Part shown: positions 17,235-24,874 of the stretch, in pieces | Numbering within the stretch: the first letter of the stretch is position 1 | How the letters are laid out: each line of letters starts with the position of its first letter | Assembly: GCA_028289675.1 (NCBI GenBank) | Contig: JANQOL010000353.1 | Span: 1 to 47,181 of the forward strand | DNA from: Pirellulaceae bacterium | Lineage (GTDB): Bacteria > Planctomycetota > Planctomycetia > Pirellulales > Pirellulaceae | DNA: 47,181 bases | Direction: 5' to 3' | Notes under the pieces: generated by a model | Seen by the model: the letters and a program-made list of their open reading frames with translations, nothing else | Databases searched by the model: none | Told to the model about the DNA's origin: nothing | Position numbers and translations under genes: made by a program

Positions 17235-19955
17235 GTGTCTGAGCAAACGATCCACCCCAGCCGCGCCGAATTGCACGCCTTCGGACTCGGTCAACTGTCT
17301 CCCGATAAAGCGACCGTGATCGAGAGGCACATTAGCGAGTGCGAGCCGTGCTGTGAGACCATAGCCGACTTGTCAGCTGATGACAGGTTCGTCGAACTGC
17401 TGCAGGCAGCGGAACAACTGCCAAGCGAAAAAATCGTTGATCACGACAGCGAGCTACCCAACTCGTCCTCGTCTTCGCTGGACATTCCTGCTCCGCTCGC
17501 GGAACACCCTCGCTACGAGATTGTCAGGCTGATTGGCAGAGGTGGCATGGGTAGTGTCTACGAAGCTCGGCATCGCAAGATGGAACGGACAGTCGCGCTG
17601 AAGGTTATCAACCGCGAGTTCGTACGCAAACCTGAAGCGATGGATCGATTCCATCGAGAAGTCAAGACGGCCGCGAAGCTATCGCATCCCAACATTGTCA
17701 CGGCTCACGACGCGGACAATGCCGGTGATTACCACTTCATGGTGATGGAGTACGTCGACGGAGTCGATCTTGCCCACATCATCAAGGAGCGCGGCGCGCT
17801 ACCGGTCATTGAAGCGTGCCAGTACATCCATCAGGCAGCGATCGGACTGCACCACGCGCATGAGCAGGGGATGGTTCACCGCGATATCAAGCCTCACAAT
17901 CTGATGCTCACGTTGGACGGTACGGTGAAGATACTGGACTTCGGTCTCGCTTCTCTGGCCCCAGAGGTGGCGGCAGTTGCCAATACCGGCGACGTCCGCA
18001 GCCAGTTAACGACCGCTGGCGCGATCATGGGCACCCCAGACTTCATTTCGCCCGAGCAAGCCGAAGACGCCCGTCAGGCCGATGTCCGCAGCGATATCTA
18101 CAGCCTGGGCGTGACGCTATACCATCTGCTTTCCGGTCGTCCGCCGTTTGACAGTGGAAGCGTCTTGCACAAGCTGAGAAGCCATGCCTGGACAGAGCCG
18201 GAACGCCTCGAAACTCTGCGCGATGACATTCCCGTCGAGCTTGACATCATCGCGGCAAGAATGATGGCCAAGGATCCCGACGAGCGATTCCAGACTCCGG
18301 CCGAAGTCGCCACCGCACTCGAATCTTTGTTGCAGACCATCGAGCCCGCGCGAGAGTCACCTCCGCTTCAACTTCAACCGGCCCGAAAACACAATCGCTT
18401 TTTGCCTACTGCGACAGCCGCGACCATGTTCGTTGCAGCGCTCATTGCCGGCGTTGTGTTTTACCTTCAGACGGGTAACGGGACGATACGCGTGGCACTC
18501 ATGGACGAATCGTTGGAAGCCACGATTGAGGGCGAGCAAATCGAGGTGGAAGACGGCGACAAGGCGTTTGAAATCAGCGCTGGTCGTCAGCAACTAGTGA
18601 TTCGACAAAAGGGCTCGGACACCGAGTTCGTCACCGACAACTTCCGAGTTTGGCGCCACGACGAAATCCAGTTCGAAGTGAGATTGATCGCGGGCGAAGT
18701 GGTGGTGAGCAAGGATGGCAAGCATTTTGACAGCCAGCACGTCGAGTGGTTGCCGCCCTGGATCGGTGCGGCTCCAGGGCAGGATCCGGCTAAACCTGGC
18801 ATGGAAGGGTTTGCGAAGGCTAACGCCGCTTACGTTTGGGGTGCCGGCAAAGTGGTGGCATTCGTCTCGCCAGAACAGCAGAAATCCGTGCGTTCACCGG
18901 TCAATGGAACCGTGCGCCGACTCAGCGATACCTTCGTGGAGGGCAGTGCGGTAAAGCGGGGTGAAGTTCTGGTCGAGATAGAGCGCAATCGTGCCCAACA
19001 GGTTGCCGCATTAGAGGCCAGTGCTAAGGATCTCGAGGCCAAACTTGCAACTGCCAAGGCGATGGTGGACGCGCATGGTGAGAACATTGTCGATCTTGAG
19101 GCGGCGAAAGTCGCCGCTGTAGCGGCAGCGGACGAGTTGATCGATGCTGCCAAAGCGAAGTGGGATGCGAAGCAGCACCTAGTAGCCGGGTTCGAGGCCA
19201 AGGAACTGCAGACTCGTTTGACCTACGAACGGCAGAGAAGTCTGTTTGAAGATGGACTAGTTGCCAAGGCGAAGATTGAAAGTTACCAAAAGGACTGGGA
19301 TGTGGCTGCCTCCGAACTGCAGTCTGCCAAGCTGCAAGTCACTGCGGCCATGGAGGAATGGGAATCCAAGAAGAGTGAACGTATCCAGAAAGAACGGGAA
19401 GCCAAAGCGAAAGTCGATTACGCGCGGGCCATGCAAGAGGATGCATTGGAGCAAGCTGCGACTATTCAACAGGAAATCCAGGGCGTCGATATCCGGCTTT
19501 CAGAGCTTGACCGACTTATGATTCAAGCACCTCGTGATGGAACCTTGTTACTGCCGAACGCGTTCGAACAGGGGCAAGCCCTGAAGGAGGGCGACGAACT
19601 GTTCACGATCGTTCCCGAAACATCGGAACGGGCGGTCAAACTATGGATCTCCGGGGATGATGTGCCGCGTGTGCAGCGAGGTGACCACGTTCGATTGCAG
19701 TTTGAAGGTTGGCCGGCGGTGCAATCCACTGGCTCGTTTGGAGGTCAAGTGACAACCATCGAGCCCACCGCTGACGACGGCAAGTTTCGAATTCTCGTCC
19801 AAGCCGATAGCAACGAATCCTGGCCGGACGAACGCTACTTGCGTCCGGGTGTGCGCGCAAGCGGTTGGATCGTAACCGGGGCTCCGACGAAGACGCATCC
19901 GAATCCCGCTACGGAAAGCCAAGGTCCACGGGCGGTTGATGCAATCAGTCGATGA
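17235..19955 (+). CDS. Membrane Ser/Thr kinase fused to a HlyD-type adaptor, with N-terminal ZAS-like zinc motif
   Basis: 906 residues from GTG 17235 (GGAG eight bases upstream), one unbroken frame. Order: ZAS-like HxxxCxxC (H32, C36, C39); Hanks-type kinase about 94-365 with glycine loop GRGGMGSVY, K123, HRDIKPHN (215-222) and DFG 235-237, so probably active; a membrane helix about 391-411; an external beta domain about 412-500 seen in planctomycete kinases; then a HlyD/membrane-fusion part. The last has lipoyl half VRSPVNGTV (552-560), an Ala/Glu/Lys-rich coiled coil about 583-760, the second lipoyl half IQAPRDGTLLLPNAFEQG, a beta barrel, and LRPGVRASGWI near 869-879. Kinase activity would lie in the cytoplasm and the adaptor in the periplasm. 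It is co-oriented with the ECF gene. Confidence 0.88.
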   Translation: MSEQTIHPSRAELHAFGLGQLSPDKATVIERHISECEPCCETIADLSADDRFVELLQAAEQLPSEKIVDHDSELPNSSSSSLDIPAPLAEHPRYEIVRLIGRGGMGSVYEARHRKMERTVALKVINREFVRKPEAMDRFHREVKTAAKLSHPNIVTAHDADNAGDYHFMVMEYVDGVDLAHIIKERGALPVIEACQYIHQAAIGLHHAHEQGMVHRDIKPHNLMLTLDGTVKILDFGLASLAPEVAAVANTGDVRSQLTTAGAIMGTPDFISPEQAEDARQADVRSDIYSLGVTLYHLLSGRPPFDSGSVLHKLRSHAWTEPERLETLRDDIPVELDIIAARMMAKDPDERFQTPAEVATALESLLQTIEPARESPPLQLQPARKHNRFLPTATAATMFVAALIAGVVFYLQTGNGTIRVALMDESLEATIEGEQIEVEDGDKAFEISAGRQQLVIRQKGSDTEFVTDNFRVWRHDEIQFEVRLIAGEVVVSKDGKHFDSQHVEWLPPWIGAAPGQDPAKPGMEGFAKANAAYVWGAGKVVAFVSPEQQKSVRSPVNGTVRRLSDTFVEGSAVKRGEVLVEIERNRAQQVAALEASAKDLEAKLATAKAMVDAHGENIVDLEAAKVAAVAAADELIDAAKAKWDAKQHLVAGFEAKELQTRLTYERQRSLFEDGLVAKAKIESYQKDWDVAASELQSAKLQVTAAMEEWESKKSERIQKEREAKAKVDYARAMQEDALEQAATIQQEIQGVDIRLSELDRLMIQAPRDGTLLLPNAFEQGQALKEGDELFTIVPETSERAVKLWISGDDVPRVQRGDHVRLQFEGWPAVQSTGSFGGQVTTIEPTADDGKFRILVQADSNESWPDERYLRPGVRASGWIVTGAPTKTHPNPATESQGPRAVDAISR

Positions 19956-19993
19956 AGCCGAAGGACGATCACAGCCCGAAAGGGAGTTTGAAA

Positions 19994-20125
19994 ATGCGCT
20001 CTAAGTCTGAACTGAGAGGTTTAGAAGGGACTGTCGGATTCGGCTTCGTTGGTTTGGACGCCGAAGGGATCCGGAGTTGCAATGGAAGTGGTATCCGCGT
20101 CTTCGACCGGGGCCAGGCTATTTGA
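19994..20125 (+). other. Orphan ribosome site and start with a 43-codon frame
   Basis: AAAGGGAG stands seven bases before ATG 19994, an excellent initiation site 38 bases after the kinase stop. The frame begins MRSKSELRG and stops at 20125, almost wholly overlapping the 3' end of the opposite-strand Fe-S gene. It may be the stub of a third gene of the sigma-kinase operon that was lost, or a real micro-protein. Confidence 0.3.
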
Positions 20126-22480
20126 GCGATCGGCACTAAATGGACTGGGAGACAGCTGGATACGTTGCTGGTGCAGCCGCTTGTAGGAACCCGACATCAA
20201 CCGGTCTTCCTTACCCTCACCGGCTTCGACAATGATGGCGGACTCACTGAGCACATGGCGTTCTTTGACGTTGATGGCGAAGCATCGCGTCTGGCAGAGT
20301 CCACAGCCCACACACTTGTCCTCCAATACGACAGGAGCAGCGTAGCCGGTGCCTTCGATGGGATGACCTTGCGGATCGACCTGCACGCCAACTTGCGTGT
20401 ATTCAATCGCGTCGTAGCCAGCCGCCGTGCATTCTTGCACACACAGGTCGCAAGCTTCCCGGCCAGCAAAGGGTAGACAGGTCGATTCGTTGACAATCGC
20501 CAGCCCCATGCGTGCGTGCCTTTTTTCGTCGAGTGGCAAAGCGCGAATGGCTCCCGTAGGACAGACCTGTCCGCAAGCGTTGCAACTGGATTCGCAACCC
20601 GCCCAGTCGGCTTCGACCATAGGCGTCCACAGTCCTTCGAATCCCTGCTGAAAGCTCTCGGGATGCAACACATTGTTTGGACAAGCTTTGAAGCATTCGC
20701 CGCAGCGAATGCACATTTCCAAGAACTCCTGTTCCGGCACACTGCCAGGCGGGCGTACCGGCAAAAACGGGTCGTCGCTACCCAAATTGGCCCCGTAGGC
20801 TTTGCCCAGCAGCGTTGCGCCAGCGGCTCCCGCAACGCTAGCTGCCGTGCCGGCGGTCAGAGAGAGAAAACCTCGACGCCCAAGTGCGGTTTCGTTAGTG
20901 GGTGGTTCGTCGTCGACCTTGAGCTGCACCAAATTGGTCCGCTCCACGAACTTGATCGCGTGCGTTGGACAAACACCTGCGCAAGATTGGCAGAGTGTGC
21001 AGTCGGTCGTTCGCGTTGTGAAGTCGGGTTTGATCGCGTCAAAGGGACAGATTTCCACGCATTTGTTGCAATGAATGCAGCTGGATTCGACTTTACGTTC
21101 CGTGGCTCGAAACAGATTGCCAATCGAAAACACGGCTCCGCTCGGACAGACGTACTTGCACCAAAACCGCGGACGCAGGAATCCTAGTCCGAGTACACCG
21201 AAGAACAATCCGAGACTGAGCAAGTGACCGATGTTGAAGCCGGGCACGAGGTGCCATCCCCGGGCAACGCCGCTTTGCAACGGATCCAACAAAAACAGGT
21301 AGCCACGCGTCACGACCGGGATGGCCGAGAAGAACCCTGAAATGAGGATTCCGCCGCAGGCAGACAGCAAGATCGCGGCCAACAAATAGTACTTGATGTG
21401 CACCCACCAACCATCCGCGGGCACTTGAAATCGCTTCGTCCGTCCAGCTAGGGCCCAATCAAACAGATCGATGGTTGTTCCCAGAGGACATAGATAGCCG
21501 CAAAATCCTCGCGGGATAACTACGCAAACCAATAAGATCGCTGCCGCGCAGCCAAGTGACCAGACCCAGCTGCGCGAGGCAATTGCCGTGGAGAGACTGA
21601 CCAAGGGATCAATCATCAGAAAAATTTCCGCCGGAACAAATTCCTTGGCTTCCAGGCTGGTCGCATAGTGATCCGGCCATGCCAACGGACTGCGGTCGGT
21701 CACCTCGAACTGTCGGTTGCTGGAAAGTCCGGTGACCACGTCCAACAGCATCGGGCTCAGTTGGCCGACCGGCTTTAAGGCAAGCTGGTCGCCTGAGTTC
21801 TGGACGACGGTAAACTCACCCAGCAATTCTTCTGTTGAGGTCGGTGGCGTGGTCTTGTCGGTTGGGCGTAGAAAGATGTGCTGGCCGATGCGGACTGTTG
21901 GTTCGTCTGCTGCAATCGTGAAATGGGCGACTCCTGAATCTTGATCGAAAGCGGTAAAGGTAACGCTGCCTATGGTTTGAGTCTGGTTGGGCCGGGCGTG
22001 GTACGGCCAGCAAACATAGAAGAACAACCAACAGAACAGCAGCAGGCAAATCGTCTGAGTGAGTCGGCGCAGCGGGGAGGCGACCCACGACAGCCCAAGC
22101 TGGCGCAGCAGTTTCCGCGCTTTTCCGCGCCTCTTGCGCTGCCAATCCGACTGGACACCGAGGGCCAGTTTTCTCAGCAATCGACCCAAGAGTGAATTAC
22201 CGGGCTGGGTATTCACGGGTAGCCGCCGGATGACTGGCAGGAACCAATCCAATCGCAAAACCGCCGGCGATCGCTGATCGTTCCAGCCGGATTGAACCAA
22301 CATCAATCCAAGGAAGCAGCAGACACCAGTGACGAGCCAGCCCCAAACTCGACTGGCGTCATTCCACTCGGCAACGGAACCCCACCGCATCCCTAGCCCG
22401 CAAGCTAGCAGTACAGCGAGGACCAAGAACGAGATCGCAAGGATGCGACTTGCAAACTTGGTCAGTTGAGGTTGCGTCAT
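20021..22480 (-). CDS. NapH-NapG-like fused polyferredoxin membrane protein
   Basis: 819 residues from ATG 22480 (GGAGG seven bases upstream; the ATG overlaps the GH62 stop as ATGA). The N-terminal half is NapH/NosR-like: several membrane helices with GYLCPLGTTIDLFDW and CKYVCPSGAVFSIGN, then two 4Fe-4S motifs CIHCNKCVEICP and CTLCQSCAGVCP. Next comes an internal twin-arginine signal (GRRGFLSLTAGTAASVAG), followed by a NapG-like part with CIRCGECFKACP, CESSCNACGQVCP, CDLCVQECTAAGY and CVGCGLCQTRC. An external loop of about 120 residues separates early helices. It would pass quinol electrons over up to six clusters to the periplasm; the FMN-binding protein in the same operon is the natural partner. 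No nap or nos catalytic gene is nearby. Confidence 0.85.
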   Translation of the reverse strand: MTQPQLTKFASRILAISFLVLAVLLACGLGMRWGSVAEWNDASRVWGWLVTGVCCFLGLMLVQSGWNDQRSPAVLRLDWFLPVIRRLPVNTQPGNSLLGRLLRKLALGVQSDWQRKRRGKARKLLRQLGLSWVASPLRRLTQTICLLLFCWLFFYVCWPYHARPNQTQTIGSVTFTAFDQDSGVAHFTIAADEPTVRIGQHIFLRPTDKTTPPTSTEELLGEFTVVQNSGDQLALKPVGQLSPMLLDVVTGLSSNRQFEVTDRSPLAWPDHYATSLEAKEFVPAEIFLMIDPLVSLSTAIASRSWVWSLGCAAAILLVCVVIPRGFCGYLCPLGTTIDLFDWALAGRTKRFQVPADGWWVHIKYYLLAAILLSACGGILISGFFSAIPVVTRGYLFLLDPLQSGVARGWHLVPGFNIGHLLSLGLFFGVLGLGFLRPRFWCKYVCPSGAVFSIGNLFRATERKVESSCIHCNKCVEICPFDAIKPDFTTRTTDCTLCQSCAGVCPTHAIKFVERTNLVQLKVDDEPPTNETALGRRGFLSLTAGTAASVAGAAGATLLGKAYGANLGSDDPFLPVRPPGSVPEQEFLEMCIRCGECFKACPNNVLHPESFQQGFEGLWTPMVEADWAGCESSCNACGQVCPTGAIRALPLDEKRHARMGLAIVNESTCLPFAGREACDLCVQECTAAGYDAIEYTQVGVQVDPQGHPIEGTGYAAPVVLEDKCVGCGLCQTRCFAINVKERHVLSESAIIVEAGEGKEDRLMSGSYKRLHQQRIQLSPSPFSADRSNSLAPVEDADTTSIATPDPFGVQTNEAESDSPF

Positions 22481-23520
22481 GGCGAAGCCTCCAGGTCCAG
22501 CAAGCCCAACCGCCACGTGATGTCACCATAGCCGCCTCGTTGATATTCTCGGTCACTCGCACCTTGGAACAAAATGCGGGTGGACTGGGGGTCGATTTCA
22601 AGCCGTTGGTTGTAGCCCGTCCGCAAAAATTCACCGTGACTGTAAGAGGTCGCCCATGAGGTGTCCTGGTTGACCACGTTGACGACCGATACGGCAGGTT
22701 GGTTCCTCGAGGCAGCTAGTGGCGACCAGGGTCCAGACAACTGCTTCGCGGTGAACAATTTGAAGTATCGGCGTTTGCCGTTTTGAGCCTCAACCAAGGT
22801 CACATACGCGTCTTCGCCCTTGATCTTGTACGTATGGCTGGCCTCGAAGATGTCGGCTTTCAAGGCAACTTGGGGTCGGGTCCAGCCACGATTGGGAAAG
22901 TCACTAAGACGAGTTTGTGCGTGCCACATGCGTCCGTCCAACGACGTGAACAACAGATGAGCGTAGCTGTCGTCGCAAATGACCCAAAAGTCCAGCCCCG
23001 CCTTTTCACCGTCTGGCACCACGTAAAGTGGTTCGGGCTTTGTCCAACTCTCCGCGTCGTCCAGTGTCTTGGTCGTCGAATAGCACGGGCCGTACTTGAG
23101 GCCGCGGCTGTCATCGGCAGCCTGATAGATCAGGTACCATTGGCGCTGCGGTTCAAAGTAAAACACTTGAGGCGCGCCGTGATAATCCATCGTCAAATCT
23201 AAGACGCTCCAGTCGGCGTGGGCGGCATCTGGCCAGTCTTCAAAGCTGCAATAGCCGATGCGAATTCTACCCTGTCCCTGTTGTTGCTTTCTCAACGTGC
23301 AGAACAGATGCCATCTGTCTTGGTAGCGGACGATGCTGGGGTCTTTCACAGCTATCCACGGGTGTTCGGAGCGCGGCAAGCGCTCTTGGGCGACAGACAG
23401 AATTGGTTGGCTAACCCTCCAACGGAACCGGCCAGTTCGCCAAGGGGATGATTGTGCCGGCAGCGGCGAGCACCAAACGCAGGCGACCACGACAGCAATC
23501 GTTCTGAGCATCCAGTTCAT
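22477..23520 (-). CDS. GH62-like alpha-L-arabinofuranosidase, secreted
   Basis: 347 residues. A signal peptide (MLRTIAVVVACVWCSPLPAQ) precedes a five-bladed propeller of the GH62 type: AVKDPSIVRYQDRWHLFCT has the catalytic-base Asp, GAPQVFYFEPQRQWYLIYQ is the family block, GLDFWVICDDSYAHLLFTS gives the modulating Asp, and DIFEASHTYKIKGEDAYVTL holds the acid Glu. It ends in the LLDLEA strand. GH62 removes arabinose side chains from arabinoxylan. GGGAG lies seven bases upstream, and the start overlaps the previous stop by ATGA. Its place between two redox genes is unexpected for a glycosidase. Confidence 0.82.
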   Translation of the reverse strand: MNWMLRTIAVVVACVWCSPLPAQSSPWRTGRFRWRVSQPILSVAQERLPRSEHPWIAVKDPSIVRYQDRWHLFCTLRKQQQGQGRIRIGYCSFEDWPDAAHADWSVLDLTMDYHGAPQVFYFEPQRQWYLIYQAADDSRGLKYGPCYSTTKTLDDAESWTKPEPLYVVPDGEKAGLDFWVICDDSYAHLLFTSLDGRMWHAQTRLSDFPNRGWTRPQVALKADIFEASHTYKIKGEDAYVTLVEAQNGKRRYFKLFTAKQLSGPWSPLAASRNQPAVSVVNVVNQDTSWATSYSHGEFLRTGYNQRLEIDPQSTRILFQGASDREYQRGGYGDITWRLGLLDLEASP

Positions 23521-24815
23521 TGATCGGCTCCCTGGGCTAGCGCGCGTGCCGTTGCGTTGACAATGGCTTGCGAAGTAATCGTTGCGCCGCTAGTACCATC
23601 AATGTCGCGGATACCCTGTGTGTCCATGATCTGGCGCGGAGTATCTGTCAGCGCGGCATAGAACTGTTTCTCTTTGTGCTTGATGACTTCGACAGTGGTA
23701 ATCTTGCCGTCAGCCACCGTCACTTGGACGTGCAAATCACCGTTGTAGCCAACGGCCTTATCCGTGTACTGGCCATTTGCGACTTTGGATACATCCGCTT
23801 TATCGAATAGCCGAATGGCATTGATTGAATCGCTGGCTCGGCCACGGTAGCGTGCCAAATACTCGGCATTGCGAGCTTCGTTGCGATCAAGAACCTTCTG
23901 GTAATACTCAATTGCTTCGTCCAGTCGTCCGACCGAGCGGAGCGCGTCTCCCGCGTTAAGAAACGCTTCGTTGAATGCACGGGTGTTGCCGTAGACTCTG
24001 GTGACGTTCAACGCTTCGTCAATCTCACCCATTTCCCCCAGCAACTTGATCGAGTCGAAGTGCAGCGATTGTCCGCGCATCAGTTTCATCGCCATGGATT
24101 TGTTGCCAAGTCGGTAATAGCACTCAGCCAGATGAATACCTGTCGGCTGGTTCATCCGTACACCAGCTTTTTCGAACCAGTAGGCAGCACGCGGGTAGTC
24201 TTGAAATAGCTCAAAGTACTTGGAACCGAGCGCAGAATAATCACGTTTCAGTAGATCCGATTTGCCTTCGTGCAGTCGAACGCACTCGTACAGTAACTTG
24301 ATGCCCGGCCGCCAGCGACTTGGATTCGGGTTGACGCGCCCCCACAAGTATTGGCCGACATTCTTCGACTCGTTCCAAGGCCCATCGGCTTTCAGCGGCC
24401 AGTCCAGTTCCAGGCTCTTGGGGTGATTCATGCGTGTCGTGGCCAGCCAGTCAGGTTCGCTCGCGCCTTCACTGTCGATGATTTGGCGCACCTCGTCCTC
24501 GGTCTTTTCTCCGCGGACCGTCTCCGATTTTGGGTCGTTCCCGCTGTTGGAGGGAAGCTGGTTGATGACAAAACGCTTGCCGTTGTAAGTGACTGCGTGA
24601 ATCGCCGAGTACTGATACGTGCGTGAGACCGATTGTCCGGCAATTGACGTCTCAAAGTCGAATTCCTTGGCGGCCTTGCGAATCTCTAGGATCTTACCGG
24701 TCAGCTTGGTCCCATTTAAGAACTCGACGCTATCTTGTGCGTAGGCACAGGTCCCGCAGACCGCTATGAGCGATGCGCACATCTGCCAGAGTAGTCTGAC
24801 GTTGAGCTTGTTCAT
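23517..24815 (-). CDS. Secreted TPR protein with C-terminal covalent FMN-binding domain
   Basis: 432 residues from ATG 24815 (AAAGGA nine bases upstream; a TTG six codons earlier overlaps that site). A signal peptide (QMCASLIAVCGTCAYAQ) is followed by a beta-rich N-terminal part, then helical TPR-like repeats (YWFEKAGVRMNQPTGIHLAE, GRLDEAIEYYQKVLDRN). The last about 85 residues are an FMN_bind domain, as in NosR and RnfG. DIDGTSGATITSQAIVNA has the (S/T)GA(S/T) site where ApbE attaches FMN to Thr. The protein should carry a periplasmic flavin fed by the Fe-S membrane protein two genes on. It lies 59 bases after the RND pump on the same strand. Confidence 0.85.
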   Translation of the reverse strand: MNKLNVRLLWQMCASLIAVCGTCAYAQDSVEFLNGTKLTGKILEIRKAAKEFDFETSIAGQSVSRTYQYSAIHAVTYNGKRFVINQLPSNSGNDPKSETVRGEKTEDEVRQIIDSEGASEPDWLATTRMNHPKSLELDWPLKADGPWNESKNVGQYLWGRVNPNPSRWRPGIKLLYECVRLHEGKSDLLKRDYSALGSKYFELFQDYPRAAYWFEKAGVRMNQPTGIHLAECYYRLGNKSMAMKLMRGQSLHFDSIKLLGEMGEIDEALNVTRVYGNTRAFNEAFLNAGDALRSVGRLDEAIEYYQKVLDRNEARNAEYLARYRGRASDSINAIRLFDKADVSKVANGQYTDKAVGYNGDLHVQVTVADGKITTVEVIKHKEKQFYAALTDTPRQIMDTQGIRDIDGTSGATITSQAIVNATARALAQGADQ

Positions 24816-24874
24816 CGGTAGGTGTCCTTTCAATAGATTACGCCGGATATTCCGCCGGTGGGTATCTCGGTAAA

